Part shown: positions 9,717 to 19,211 of the stretch, one piece after another
How the letters are laid out: every line of letters starts with the position of its first letter
How positions within the stretch are numbered: the first letter of the stretch is position 1
Assembly: GCA_030524035.1 (NCBI GenBank)
Contig: JAUNHG010000001.1
Span: 616,819-680,818, forward strand
Source: Kocuria sp.
GTDB lineage: Bacteria > Actinomycetota > Actinomycetes > Actinomycetales > Micrococcaceae
Direction of reading: 5' to 3'
DNA: 64,000 nt
Position numbers and translations under genes: made by a program
The notes under the pieces: generated by a model
The model's database searches: none
What the model was told of the DNA's origin: nothing
The model's input: the letters and a program-made list of their open reading frames with translations, nothing else

Positions 9717-11339
9717 ATGAACCCTTCGTTGTCACGTCGCCACCTTTTGGGGGGCCTTGCTGCATCCGGTATCGCATCCGTGGTGTTATCCGGTTGCGGT
9801 AATGGGGGGAGCAATAGTGACGGTGGAGCTGTCACGGCGTTCACCGGCGAGCCAGAAAATCCTCTGATTCCCACCAACACCACGGAGCAGGGCGGCTTCC
9901 GCCCGGTGCATCTGATATTCACGGGACTGATTTCTTATAACGAAAAATCCGAACCGGTCAATGAGCTGGCGGAGTCCATTGAGTCTGAGGACAACATCAC
10001 GTGGACTATCACCATTAAGAGCGGGAAAAAATTCACGAATGGCGAAGATGTAACCGCCCAGAGTTTTGTGGATTCTTGGAACTACGGTGCCGCCGCAAAG
10101 AACGCGCAGCAAGGTGCGTACTTCTTCGAAATTATTAAAGGGTACGATGCCGTTTCGGCTGAGGGTGCGGAGGAGGACACCATGGAAGGCCTGAAGGTGG
10201 TGGATGACACCACCTTCACCGTGGAGCTGTCACAGGCCGACGTTACTTTCCCCACCCGTTTGGGCTATATACCCTATGTGCCAATGCCGGCATCTGCTTT
10301 TGAGGACATGGAAAAGTTCGGCGAAAACCCCGTGGGGTGGGGTCCGTTTAAGATGGATGGCGAGGGTGCATGGTCCCATAACGAAGAAATTCGTTTGGTG
10401 AAGAATGAAGATTATGACGGTTCGCACCCTGCGCAAGTGGATGCTCTGACGTTCAAAATTTATCAGAGTACTGAAAGTGCCTACTCAGATTTGATTTCCG
10501 GGAACCTGGATATTTTGGATCAAATTCCAACATCCAGCATGGATGTGCGTGAAGATGATTTACAGGGGCGCACTCAAAAGCAAGAATACGCCGGAAATTA
10601 CAGTTTTGGCATCCCGTACTACCTCGACGGCTGGTCTGGAGAAGCTGGTAAGCTGCGACGGCAAGCAATTTCCCTGTCCATTAACCGCGAAGAACTCATT
10701 AATCAAGTTCTTAAACAGGGGACACCGGCAAAAGATTTTACATCCCCTGCGGTGGAAGGATTCCCGGACAGTTTTTCCAACGAAGAGTTTGTGCAGTATG
10801 ACCCTGAGCGGGCTAAAGAGCTGTGGAAGCAGGCGGAAGAACTGGAGCCATACCCCGGTGGTCCCTTTGAGTTGGCGTATAACGGGGACGGTGGACACCA
10901 GGAGTGGGTGGATGCCGTATGTAATATGATCAAAAATTCTTTGGACCTTGAAGCGCAGGGTAAGTCCTATGCTACCTTTAAGGAACTGCGATCAGATGCC
11001 AATGCCGGTAAATTAACTTCTGCGTACCGTTCTGGTTGGATGGCGGATTATCCATCTATGTACAATTTCCTGTCCGCGCAGTTTGCGAAAGATGGGTCTT
11101 CCAACGACTCTCATTACGACAATCCTGAGTTCGACAAGAAAATTAAAGAGGGATTGCAAGCGGACAATCTGGATGATGCAAATGCGGCATTTAAGGAAGC
11201 AGATGAAATGCTCCTGGAAGATTTGCCACATATCCCCCTGTATTACCCGGAAAGAACGTGGGGCTGGAGCAGCGCCGTGAATGACGTGAAGCTCACGTGG
11301 AATGGGGAAATTGACTATGTGCAGGTAACCCAAGCCTGA
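9717..11339 (+). CDS. Oligopeptide/dipeptide ABC transporter substrate-binding lipoprotein
   Basis: Extracellular solute-binding protein of family 5 (SBP_bac_5), 540 residues, delivering peptides or similar oligomers to the permease encoded downstream. The N-terminus has SRRHLL followed by a hydrophobic stretch and lipobox VLSGC (Cys27), i.e. a lipoprotein signal whose twin arginine suggests Tat export. Mature-domain signatures include WTITIKSGKKFTNGEDVTA and FKIYQSTESAYSDLISG, typical of the family. I chose ATG 9717 over the in-frame ATG at 9678 because it has GTGGAGG at the right spacing and puts the signal peptide at the N-terminus. First gene of a four-gene importer operon. Dipeptide versus oligopeptide specificity is not decidable. 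Confidence 0.92.
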   Translation: MNPSLSRRHLLGGLAASGIASVVLSGCGNGGSNSDGGAVTAFTGEPENPLIPTNTTEQGGFRPVHLIFTGLISYNEKSEPVNELAESIESEDNITWTITIKSGKKFTNGEDVTAQSFVDSWNYGAAAKNAQQGAYFFEIIKGYDAVSAEGAEEDTMEGLKVVDDTTFTVELSQADVTFPTRLGYIPYVPMPASAFEDMEKFGENPVGWGPFKMDGEGAWSHNEEIRLVKNEDYDGSHPAQVDALTFKIYQSTESAYSDLISGNLDILDQIPTSSMDVREDDLQGRTQKQEYAGNYSFGIPYYLDGWSGEAGKLRRQAISLSINREELINQVLKQGTPAKDFTSPAVEGFPDSFSNEEFVQYDPERAKELWKQAEELEPYPGGPFELAYNGDGGHQEWVDAVCNMIKNSLDLEAQGKSYATFKELRSDANAGKLTSAYRSGWMADYPSMYNFLSAQFAKDGSSNDSHYDNPEFDKKIKEGLQADNLDDANAAFKEADEMLLEDLPHIPLYYPERTWGWSSAVNDVKLTWNGEIDYVQVTQA

Positions 11340-11370
11340 CCCGTCCTTTCCCTCGTTTTCAGGAGTTTTT

Positions 11371-11433
11371 ATGCCCACCCAACCACTGACGCGCGCCTGC
11401 GTGCACGTCCGAATACCGGGAGGTGTCGTCTGA
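11371..11433 (+). CDS. Possible 20-residue leader peptide coupled to the permease gene
   Basis: A 20-codon ORF begins at ATG 11371 behind a clear ribosome-binding site (CAGGAG) and stops at TGA 11431-11433, one base before the GTG (11435) of the next permease gene. The product MPTQPLTRACVHVRIPGGVV resembles loosely the short actinobacterial putative leader peptides with LTRRxHVDLxR that precede transporter operons, many tied to sulphur supply. It carries one Cys and one His. It could couple translation of the permease to ribosome passage, or be chance. Function is inference. Confidence 0.35.
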   Translation: MPTQPLTRACVHVRIPGGVV

Positions 11434-11434
11434 C

Positions 11435-12361
11435 GTGACCTGGTATTTAGTGCGCCGCCTGGCGCAGATGATCCCCGTATTTTTCGGAGCGATCTTCATC
11501 GTGTATTTCCTCATGTTTGCCACCTCCAGCGACCCCACGGCAGCGCTCTGTGGCGACCGTGGCTGCACACCCGCCACAAAAGCAGCGCTGGAAAGCCAGT
11601 ACAATCTGGACCAACCCTTTGTGATCCAGTTTCTGCTGTACATCAAAGGGTTATTCACCTTGGACCTCGGAAATAATTTTTCGGGCCGTCCTATTCTGTC
11701 GGTGATTGCAGAAACGTTCCCCACCACGGTCAAACTGGCACTGATTGCCATTGTGTTTGAATCGGTGGTGGGGGTTGCGCTGGGCTTGATCGCAGGGCTG
11801 ACTAAAGGCACGTGGATTGACTCCAGCCTGCTGGTGTTCTCCCTCCTGCTGATTGCTGTGCCCGTTTTTGTTCTGGGGTTTGTGGCGCAATTTGCCATCG
11901 GTATCAAGCTGGGGTGGGCCAGCCCCACTGTGGGAGCGGGGGCACCACTGGCGGACCTCCTCCTACCCGGAATCGTGCTGGGTGCAACGTCGCTGGCCTA
12001 CGTGGTGCGGCTAACCCGAAACTCCGTGGCGGAAACCAGCACGGCTGACTACGTGCGCACTGCCACGGCCAAAGGACTTTCGCCGGGTCGCGTGCGTAAC
12101 GTGCACGTGCTGCGTAACTCCATGATCCCCGTGGTCACCTTTGTCGGCGCTGATCTAGGAGCCCTCATGGGTGGGGCGATCATGACCGAGAGCATTTTTA
12201 ATATCAACGGCATCGGTAATCAGCTGTACCGCTCCATCAATATCGGGGATGGTGCCATGGTGGTTTCCCTGGTGACGTTGATCGTGATCGTGTTTGTTGT
12301 GGTCAACCTGTTGGTGGATTTGCTCTACGCCGTCCTGGACCCAAGGATTCGTTATGCCTGA
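11435..12361 (+). CDS. Oligopeptide ABC transporter permease, DppB/OppB type
   Basis: Inner-membrane permease subunit, 308 residues, with six predicted membrane helices and the BPD_transp_1 domain. It begins with MTWYLVRRLAQMIPVFFGA, the usual DppB first helix, has a cysteine pair in the first outer loop (CGDRGC), and carries the coupling (EAA) loop at TADYVRTATAKGLSPGRVRNVHVLRNS. I favour GTG 11435 because GGGAGG lies about 11 bases upstream; a GTG at 11423 is too close to that site. It overlaps the next permease gene by 8 bases. Confidence 0.92.
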   Translation: MTWYLVRRLAQMIPVFFGAIFIVYFLMFATSSDPTAALCGDRGCTPATKAALESQYNLDQPFVIQFLLYIKGLFTLDLGNNFSGRPILSVIAETFPTTVKLALIAIVFESVVGVALGLIAGLTKGTWIDSSLLVFSLLLIAVPVFVLGFVAQFAIGIKLGWASPTVGAGAPLADLLLPGIVLGATSLAYVVRLTRNSVAETSTADYVRTATAKGLSPGRVRNVHVLRNSMIPVVTFVGADLGALMGGAIMTESIFNINGIGNQLYRSINIGDGAMVVSLVTLIVIVFVVVNLLVDLLYAVLDPRIRYA

Positions 12362-13361
12362 TCACAACACACACTACGAACCAACGGCCCGGGGCCCGGT
12401 CATGCACCCCGCTGATCCGGAGATACCGGTGAATGAACATTTTGTGGCCACGATTGAGCCGGAAGACGACCGCACCGGGATTGAAACCTCCTCCGCGCGT
12501 CCCAGCAACTTGTGGCGTGATGCCTGGAAATCACTGCGTAAAAACCCAGTGTTTATTGTTTCTGGATTATTGATGCTGTTTGTGCTGTTTGTGGCGGCAT
12601 TTCCCGGTGTCTTTACCTCCGCTTCCCCGGACAACCAGTGCACGTTGGCCAACGCCAACGGTTCCCCCACCGCCGGACACCCTCTGGGCTTCACTAATCA
12701 AGGCTGCGACATCCTGGCGCGAGTGGTACACGGTGCTTCAGCGTCCGTGATGGTCGGCTTCACCGCCACCCTGGGGGTGCTGATGATCGGCATTGTGTTG
12801 GGGGGCTTGGCCGGGTACTTCGGTGGATGGGTCGATGCGATGATCTCTCGGATCATGGATATTTTCTTCGCCATTCCCCTGATCCTGGGTGCAATTGTGG
12901 TTATGGCGGTACCGGTGATGCGCCAAAACGCCGGCATTATCACGCTGGCTGTGGTGCTCAGCATCTTTGGGTGGCCCCAAATGGCACGCATCACCCGGGG
13001 AGCTGTGCTGGAGGTTCGTGGCGCGGAGTTCATTACCGCTGCCCGTTCCCTGGGCATGGGCAATATCGGCATTCTGTTTAAGCATGTGCTGCCGAATGCC
13101 GCAGGCCCGATCATTGTGGTGGCCACACTGTCCCTCGGCATCTTTATTGTGGCGGAAGCCAGCTTGTCCTTCTTAGGAATTGGGCTGCCGCCGTCCATAT
13201 TGTCGTGGGGACACGATATTTCTGCGGCACGCCCACAGTTGCGCACCAACCCGGAAGCATTATTTTGGCCGTCGTTGATGCTGTCCATCACGGTGCTGAG
13301 CTTCATGATGTTGGGGGACTCACTGCGTGACGCCCTGGATCCGAAAGGACGAACCCGATGA
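12354..13361 (+). CDS. Oligopeptide ABC transporter permease, DppC/OppC type
   Basis: Second permease subunit, 335 residues. A long hydrophilic N-terminus (about 60 residues, Pro/Glu-rich, more than is common) precedes the OppC N-terminal segment LWRDAWKSLRKNPVFIVSG, the first helix, an outer loop with two Cys (DNQCTLAN and NQGCDILAR), and the BPD_transp_1 domain with EAA loop FITAARSLGMGNIGILFKHV. The ATG at 12354 overlaps the preceding gene by 8 bases; the next gene overlaps by 4 (ATGA). Heterodimer with the DppB-type subunit. Confidence 0.92.
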   Translation: MPDHNTHYEPTARGPVMHPADPEIPVNEHFVATIEPEDDRTGIETSSARPSNLWRDAWKSLRKNPVFIVSGLLMLFVLFVAAFPGVFTSASPDNQCTLANANGSPTAGHPLGFTNQGCDILARVVHGASASVMVGFTATLGVLMIGIVLGGLAGYFGGWVDAMISRIMDIFFAIPLILGAIVVMAVPVMRQNAGIITLAVVLSIFGWPQMARITRGAVLEVRGAEFITAARSLGMGNIGILFKHVLPNAAGPIIVVATLSLGIFIVAEASLSFLGIGLPPSILSWGHDISAARPQLRTNPEALFWPSLMLSITVLSFMMLGDSLRDALDPKGRTR

Positions 13362-14974
13362 ACACGCAGCAACCGCTGTTGGAATTACGCAACCTGGGCA
13401 TCACTTTTCGGACCTCCACGGGGGACGTAGAAGCCGTCAAAAACACCAACATCACGGTCATGCCCGGGGAAACTGTGGCGATTGTGGGGGAATCCGGTTC
13501 CGGGAAGTCCACCTCCGCCCTGGCCACCATGGGTTTGTTGCCTCGCAACGGCAGGATTTCTGAAGGGCACGTGTTTTTTGCCGGAGAGGACATCACTCAC
13601 CCGTCCCACCAACGCCTGGTGGCTCTGCGCGGTAATGACATCGGTCTGGTGCCGCAGGACCCCATGTCCAACCTCAACCCCGTCTGGAAAATTGGTTTTC
13701 AGGTCCGCGAAACCCTCAAAGCCAATGGGTTGCCCCACACGGACCGGGACGTCATTCAGGCCCTACAAGACGCTGGCCTGGGGGACGCCGAGCGGCGTAT
13801 GCACCAATACCCGCATGAATTCTCCGGTGGTATGCGGCAACGGGTGCTGATCGCCATTGGCCTGGCGTGCAATCCCCGGCTGTTGATTGCTGACGAACCC
13901 ACATCCGCTCTGGACGTCACGGTGCAAAAGCAGATCCTGAACCACCTGGATCAACTCACCACCCACAAGGGCACATCGGTGCTGTTAATCACCCATGACC
14001 TGGGGCTGGCCGCTGAACGGGCCGACCGTGTGGTGGTGATGCATAAAGGCCGTGTGGTGGAATCCGGTCCGGCGCATCTGCTGCTGCGCAATCCTCAACA
14101 TTCCTACACCCAAAAGCTGGTGCAAGCGGTGCCATCGTTAACCCCGGAAGATTTAGGGGCTGAGGACGCGGGGGATACCGCGCAGCACATCGTGGAAATC
14201 ACGGATGTGGTCAAGGAATACCGGGTCCATGGGGCCTGGGGGCGTTCCTCCACCTTGCGCGCCGTGGACCACGTTTCCTTTGCGATGCGGCAGGGCCACA
14301 CCACCGCGATTGTGGGGGAGTCGGGGTCTGGTAAATCCACGATCGCCAAAATGCTGTTGGGGTTGGAGGATGTCACTTCCGGCACAATCAAGGTGGACGG
14401 CCGGGACATCTCGGAATTTTCCACCCGGGACTGGTTCAGTTTCCGGCGGAGAGTGCAGCCGGTGTTCCAGAACCCGTACGGCTCCTTAGACCCCATGCGT
14501 AGTGTGTTCCGGTCTATTGAAGAACCCTTACGGGTCCACAAGATAGGGGATGCCGCTTCCCGCGCGCAGAAGGTGCATGACCTGCTGGAACGAGTGGCGT
14601 TACCGCGCCATTTGGGGGACCGGTACCCCAACGAACTATCTGGTGGACAGCGTCAGCGGGTGGCGATTGCTCGCGCGCTGGCGCTAGACCCGGAGGTTGT
14701 GGTGTGCGATGAAGCTGTCTCTGCGCTGGATGTGGTGGTGCAGGATCAGGTACTCAAACTCCTGGGTCAGCTCCAGGAAGATATGGGCCTGACGTACCTG
14801 TTCATTACCCATGACCTTGCCGTGGTGCGCGAAATCGCCCATGACGTCTGCGTGATGGAATCTGGCAAACTTGTGGAAACGGGCACCGTGGAAGAGGTGT
14901 TTGACAACCCACAACAGGAATACACCCGCCGCCTGTTGGACGCCGTTCCGGGTAAGGACCTGCTGGCTGGGTGA
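13358..14974 (+). CDS. Oligopeptide ABC transporter double ATPase (DppD-DppF fused)
   Basis: Single 538-residue protein carrying both ATPase halves of the peptide importer. Half one has Walker A GESGSGKST, signature FSGGMRQR and Walker [13 protein letters not shown]. After a linker (about 260-290) half two has Walker A GESGSGKST, signature LSGGQRQR and Walker B VVVCDEAVSALD, where Ala replaces the usual Pro after the catalytic Glu. Both halves have switch His residues (LITHD, FITHD). The fused DppDF form is common in actinobacteria. Translation is coupled to the permease by an ATGA overlap, and it ends the operon, 13 bases from the convergent response-regulator gene. Confidence 0.93.
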   Translation: MNTQQPLLELRNLGITFRTSTGDVEAVKNTNITVMPGETVAIVGESGSGKSTSALATMGLLPRNGRISEGHVFFAGEDITHPSHQRLVALRGNDIGLVPQDPMSNLNPVWKIGFQVRETLKANGLPHTDRDVIQALQDAGLGDAERRMHQYPHEFSGGMRQRVLIAIGLACNPRLLIADEPTSALDVTVQKQILNHLDQLTTHKGTSVLLITHDLGLAAERADRVVVMHKGRVVESGPAHLLLRNPQHSYTQKLVQAVPSLTPEDLGAEDAGDTAQHIVEITDVVKEYRVHGAWGRSSTLRAVDHVSFAMRQGHTTAIVGESGSGKSTIAKMLLGLEDVTSGTIKVDGRDISEFSTRDWFSFRRRVQPVFQNPYGSLDPMRSVFRSIEEPLRVHKIGDAASRAQKVHDLLERVALPRHLGDRYPNELSGGQRQRVAIARALALDPEVVVCDEAVSALDVVVQDQVLKLLGQLQEDMGLTYLFITHDLAVVREIAHDVCVMESGKLVETGTVEEVFDNPQQEYTRRLLDAVPGKDLLAG

Positions 14975-14987
14975 AGTGACCTTCTGG

Positions 14988-15665
14988 TTACACCATGCCG
15001 TTTTCGTGGGCCATGACCACCACTTGCACACGATCACGGGCCTGAAGCTTGGCCAAGATTCTGGATACGTGGGTTTTGACCGTGGGTTCGGATAACACCA
15101 GTTCCTGCATGATTTCCGCATTCGACAGTCCCCGCCCCACGAGGATGAACACTTCCTTTTCTCGTGGGGTGAGGGCTGCGATCCGCTGATCCTGCAGGGC
15201 AGGGGGGCGCCGTGGGGTTATGAAATGTTGCATCAACCGGTGTGTGGTGGATGGTGCGATCACCGCATCCCCACGGTGGCACGTGCGGATGGCGCTGAGT
15301 AATTCTTCCGGGAGCGCGTCCTTCAACAGGAACCCACTGGCTCCGGCCCGAATCCCATCCAAGGCGTACTCATCCACGTCAAAAGTGGTGAGCAGTACCA
15401 CCGTGAGGGCAGGGTTCACCGTGAGGATTTCCCGTGTGCAAGCCAGGCCATCCATGGTGGGCATGCGGATATCCATGAGTACGACGTCAGGACCATCCCC
15501 TGCTTGTACCAAAGCTCGGGCCGCTGCCAGGGCTTCTTGCCCGCCCCCGGCTTCTCCCACAACCACCAGATCCGGTTGGGAATTAATCAGCATGGAAAAC
15601 CCGCCCCGCACGAGGGGTTGGTCGTCCACAAGCAACACACGAATTCGATCTGTGGTGGTTCCCAT
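14988..15665 (-). CDS. NarL/FixJ-type response regulator
   Basis: Two-component response regulator, 225 residues. The receiver domain (about 8-125) has acidic pair D14-D15, phospho-acceptor D65 in VVLMDIRMP, and switch Thr and Lys in LLTTFD and LLKDALP. The C-terminal LuxR-type helix-turn-helix reads LTPREKEVFILVGRGLSNAEI and TVKTHVSRILAKL. Its partner is the histidine kinase 73 bases upstream on the same strand, and the FtsX-type ABC transporter completes the operon, so it probably controls that transporter. AGGAG lies upstream of the ATG. Confidence 0.94.
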   Translation of the reverse strand: MGTTTDRIRVLLVDDQPLVRGGFSMLINSQPDLVVVGEAGGGQEALAAARALVQAGDGPDVVLMDIRMPTMDGLACTREILTVNPALTVVLLTTFDVDEYALDGIRAGASGFLLKDALPEELLSAIRTCHRGDAVIAPSTTHRLMQHFITPRRPPALQDQRIAALTPREKEVFILVGRGLSNAEIMQELVLSEPTVKTHVSRILAKLQARDRVQVVVMAHENGMV

Positions 15666-15738
15666 GGGTCTCCTAACAGTGTTGGCTTTTGCGGGGGCAG
15701 GTTCTGCCTTCGTCTGTTCCTAAGGCTGTGGGGGATTG

Positions 15739-16953
15739 TTAGATGGGGTCGGTGCCAATCCACCCCGTGACCCCCCACTGGTTCGGGGCGTTGGGCAGTG
15801 GACCGGCTTGTAACTGGCCGCCGTACATTCTGAACCGCTCCGCCAGGCCGCGTAACCCATAGCCGGAGGACGGTATGGGCGCTGTGTTGTACGTAGATGC
15901 TCCGGCCTGCACGCCGTCGTTGCGGACGTGGACTTCCACGCCGTCCTCGTCCGTGCGGATAGTCACCATCGCGTATGTGGCATCCGGGCAATGTTTGAGC
16001 ACATTGGTGAGGGCCTCCTGCACCATGCGGTATATGGACAGGGACACGCCGGGGGATAGCGCTGCCGTGTGATGATCCGTCTGAGTGCGGTGCAGTTCCA
16101 CCGGCAACCCCGATTGCCGAATCCCTTCTACTAGTGCAGGCAACTGATCAATGCCGGGTACGGGGGTGGTTTGTGTTCCTTCATCGGTGCGCAACACACC
16201 TAGTAACCGTCGCATTTCCTGCAAAGAATCCCGCGCGGTGGTGGAAATCCGTTCCAGGGCGTTCACGGCTGTCTGCGGATCTGCTGCGGAGGCATATCGG
16301 GCACCGTCGGCCTGGGTGATGACCACGGATAAGGAATGCGCCACCACGTCATGCATTTCCCGCGCAATGCGGGTGCGCTCGTCCTGGGCGGCTAAGCGTA
16401 CTTGTTGTTCCTGTTCAGTGGCTTGCCGCTGTCGTTCCACCCGTTTGAGATCTCCGAATAGGTAAGCGGTGACAATCGTCAACCACATCAGCGGAGTCAA
16501 AATGATGAGGGTCGACCACCATTGGATGTCGCCGTACGAAAAGCCGTCAATCGGCGCAAAAAGAGGTACCACCCAGTAGGGGCTGTTGACGGTGATAAAT
16601 AACGCGGTGCCCAGCGCTAGGGCAAGAATTCCCAAACGCACTCGGGAGGTGCATTGTGATGCCACCTTGTGGATCACCAGCGGAACGGACCACAACCCCA
16701 CCGTTATCGGCCAGGTGTGCACCACCATGGTGGCGATCACCGCAGCTACTGCCATCAGAACAGCTGCCGTGGCGGGTGTACGAATCCGCAGGTAGGTGGG
16801 AGCGGCCAACAACACCGCTCCCACCACCCCCGAGAATCCCATACTGGCCATCATGGTGACCGTCAGCAGGCTAAGGCCCGTGACCATGACCGCATTGGCG
16901 ACGACCGGGTGTCGTTCAATCCAATGTGCCAGGGATAGGTGGGGCTTCAGCAT
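15739..16953 (-). CDS. Sensor histidine kinase (HisKA_3 family)
   Basis: Membrane histidine kinase, 404 residues. Five or so hydrophobic helices occupy residues 15-165 with no large outer sensor domain, suggesting sensing within the membrane. A short linker follows, then the HisKA_3 dimerisation helix with phospho-acceptor H201 in AREMHDVVAHSLSVV, and an HATPase domain with N-box EALTNVLKHCPDA and G-box SSGYGLRGLAERF. The signal is unknown. In actinobacteria kinases of this build beside FtsX-type ABC transporters often respond to envelope stress or antibiotics; that is inference. Start ATG at 16953 lies 17 bases after the permease stop. Confidence 0.92.
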   Translation of the reverse strand: MLKPHLSLAHWIERHPVVANAVMVTGLSLLTVTMMASMGFSGVVGAVLLAAPTYLRIRTPATAAVLMAVAAVIATMVVHTWPITVGLWSVPLVIHKVASQCTSRVRLGILALALGTALFITVNSPYWVVPLFAPIDGFSYGDIQWWSTLIILTPLMWLTIVTAYLFGDLKRVERQRQATEQEQQVRLAAQDERTRIAREMHDVVAHSLSVVITQADGARYASAADPQTAVNALERISTTARDSLQEMRRLLGVLRTDEGTQTTPVPGIDQLPALVEGIRQSGLPVELHRTQTDHHTAALSPGVSLSIYRMVQEALTNVLKHCPDATYAMVTIRTDEDGVEVHVRNDGVQAGASTYNTAPIPSSGYGLRGLAERFRMYGGQLQAGPLPNAPNQWGVTGWIGTDPI

Positions 16954-16970
16954 GAAGATTGCCTTACGCG

Positions 16971-19211
16971 TCAGTCAATGGAGGCCAGCCCTTCCACCGG
17001 GGAGACCCGAATGGCCCGCCGCGCAGGTAGGGCAGCCGCCAGCATGGCGGTCACCCAGCCCCCGATGGCAACACCGATGAAACCAACCCAGGGAACAGCT
17101 GGCAGTGTGGGAATGGAGTCCGTGACCATGGAACGTACCACCGCAAAGCCCAACAGCCAGCCAGCGGTTACCCCCACTACGCACGCTGCGGCGGCGATCA
17201 ACAGAGCCTCCCGCCGAATGGTGGCTCCCAGTTGATTGCGGGACAATCCCAACGCGCGTAACAGAGAGTTTTCCCGGGTGCGTTCCAAGACGGATAGGGA
17301 CATGGTGGAGGCGATTCCCAACACAGACACCAACACCGAAGCTCCTAGCAGTCCCAAAGCCACTGTCAGCATGATGTTTAGAATTCCCACATAGGCGGCC
17401 TTTTCCAGAGCAACCTGCCCAATCTGCCAGGGATCTGTGCCGGTGGCATTGGCGATCGCCGTGACGGTATCGGAAGCTTCCCACGGGCCAATGCCCTGTT
17501 CCAGATCCACATGGGTTTCACCATCCACCGGTGACACGCTGACGACGTGTTCGGTGGTAGCAACGGCTTCCACCGTTTGGGCGTCCAGGGTGTCTGTGAT
17601 GGTGACATCCACCGGCAGGGTGTTGTCCAAGTGTTCCAGGATGGACCGCTGCGCCACCATATGCCCGGTTAATACGGTGGACACCAACGTCACACCGATC
17701 AGCAGCGCGGTGGCTGTGGTGGTGGTACGCCCCGGATGACGGGCAGCATGTGCAGCGGCCAGGACCGATGGCGTTTTGCCCGGCATTAACCGCCCCAAAC
17801 AGCTGACAAGGGACGGCATCCACAACCGTGCGGTTAGAATCAGCCCCACAGCTGCCGCCGCTGCGGAGGCAAATCCGGCGATGATCTGGTCCTGGACCAG
17901 AGCAGCCCACGCCAGGGTGCCAACGCCGCCGATGAGCAGTATGGCACCCACCACCGTACGTACGACCGGCAAGCGGTCGTTGGCGCGGGAACCACGCATG
18001 CCGTCCAAGGGAGAAGCCTGCATGGCTCGACGCGCCGGTTTGAAAGAGGCCAACAGCGTTAAACCAACCCCTAGGCCCAAACCGCACAGAATATCTCGTG
18101 TTGAGACGGCGACTATGACCCAAGATGGCAACACCAGGTTCAGGGCAAAGCCCACGCCCACGGTCGCGGCGATCCCTATGGTGGAGGACACCACCCCAAC
18201 GACCAGAGCTTCCACAAGCACCGAACGCCTCAACTGCCCCCCGGTGGCACCCAGACAACGCAGCAGGGCCAGTTCGCGGGCGCGCTGGGCCGTGAGCACC
18301 CCGAACGTATTGGTGATGACCAGGAACGCCACGATGGCGGACAACAGAGCAAAAGCCAAGAGGAAAGCCAACATCATGTTGGATTCACCGGAAATTTGCT
18401 CCAAGATGCGGTCGGACTGTTCCTGCGGGGTCAGGACCTCTACGCTGTGGCCAGCATCTTCCATGGTAGTGCGGATGGCTTTTCGGACGGATTCCTGATC
18501 TGCACCGGGGTCCAGCAGAACCTGTGTTTCCGCGTTGGGGAACATCTGATCTTCCGGGGAGGGGGAAACTGCCGTCAATTGGGACGTAGTGAGCCACCCA
18601 TCCGCTGAGACGGTCGCATCCCGCGTTTCCGCCAGACCAACCACTGTTAGCTCAAGCTGGGTAGGTTCCGGTTGTTGCCCCGTGCCCGTCTCCGTCTCAG
18701 CAGATTGCCCGTAATAGTCGGTGGATTCCACGGTGAAGCTATCCCCGACCTTGAGCTCTAGGGCTTCGGCGCGGCTTTGGGCCAGCAGAACTTCCCCATC
18801 TTGGGTGGGTAGGGAACCTTCCGTGATCTCCCACGGGAACAGCGTGCTTTGTTCCGGGGCGGAACTTAAACCCAAAGTGCCTTCCGGCGTGGTTTCTTGC
18901 CCTTTCACTGCAGCCAAGAGGATGGCCGGGGACCAGACCTCGGCGATACCGTCGATCCGTTTCAGGTCTTTTACTTCTTGCAAGGACGGGAAGGACTGCA
19001 TCCCTAATGTGTCCGTGTCATCTGTTTTTGGGGTCAGCACCAGATCAGCGTTTTTGGTGCTTTCAGCAAGGCTGCCCACTAAGGAGGCATTCATGGTGGA
19101 GTTGAGCATCAGCGACGCCGTGGCGAAAGCCGCTGATACAGCCACGCATAAACAGATCAGGACGTACCGGGCCCACTGCAAACGCAGCCGGTTCATCACG
19201 ATTCTGCGCAT
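16971..19211 (-). CDS. FtsX-type ABC transporter permease
   Basis: Permease of 746 residues with two FtsX repeats. The N-terminal helix (about 10-32) is followed by an extracytoplasmic MacB-like domain (about 40-270), three helices, a central cytoplasmic stretch with FKPARRAMQASPLDGMRG, then a second single helix, a shorter outer domain and three final helices ending LPARRAIRVSPVEGLASID. This is the architecture of lipid, peptide or drug-handling permeases. The start shares one base with the stop of the ATPase gene (TGATG), so the two are coupled. Substrate unknown. Confidence 0.92.
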   Translation of the reverse strand: MRRIVMNRLRLQWARYVLICLCVAVSAAFATASLMLNSTMNASLVGSLAESTKNADLVLTPKTDDTDTLGMQSFPSLQEVKDLKRIDGIAEVWSPAILLAAVKGQETTPEGTLGLSSAPEQSTLFPWEITEGSLPTQDGEVLLAQSRAEALELKVGDSFTVESTDYYGQSAETETGTGQQPEPTQLELTVVGLAETRDATVSADGWLTTSQLTAVSPSPEDQMFPNAETQVLLDPGADQESVRKAIRTTMEDAGHSVEVLTPQEQSDRILEQISGESNMMLAFLLAFALLSAIVAFLVITNTFGVLTAQRARELALLRCLGATGGQLRRSVLVEALVVGVVSSTIGIAATVGVGFALNLVLPSWVIVAVSTRDILCGLGLGVGLTLLASFKPARRAMQASPLDGMRGSRANDRLPVVRTVVGAILLIGGVGTLAWAALVQDQIIAGFASAAAAAVGLILTARLWMPSLVSCLGRLMPGKTPSVLAAAHAARHPGRTTTTATALLIGVTLVSTVLTGHMVAQRSILEHLDNTLPVDVTITDTLDAQTVEAVATTEHVVSVSPVDGETHVDLEQGIGPWEASDTVTAIANATGTDPWQIGQVALEKAAYVGILNIMLTVALGLLGASVLVSVLGIASTMSLSVLERTRENSLLRALGLSRNQLGATIRREALLIAAAACVVGVTAGWLLGFAVVRSMVTDSIPTLPAVPWVGFIGVAIGGWVTAMLAAALPARRAIRVSPVEGLASID

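Noticed and set aside
17776..18498. 240-codon plus-strand ORF opposite the FtsX permease
   Set aside because: Arg/Thr/Pro-rich shadow with no domain; the permease frame is intact and coupled to its ATPase.
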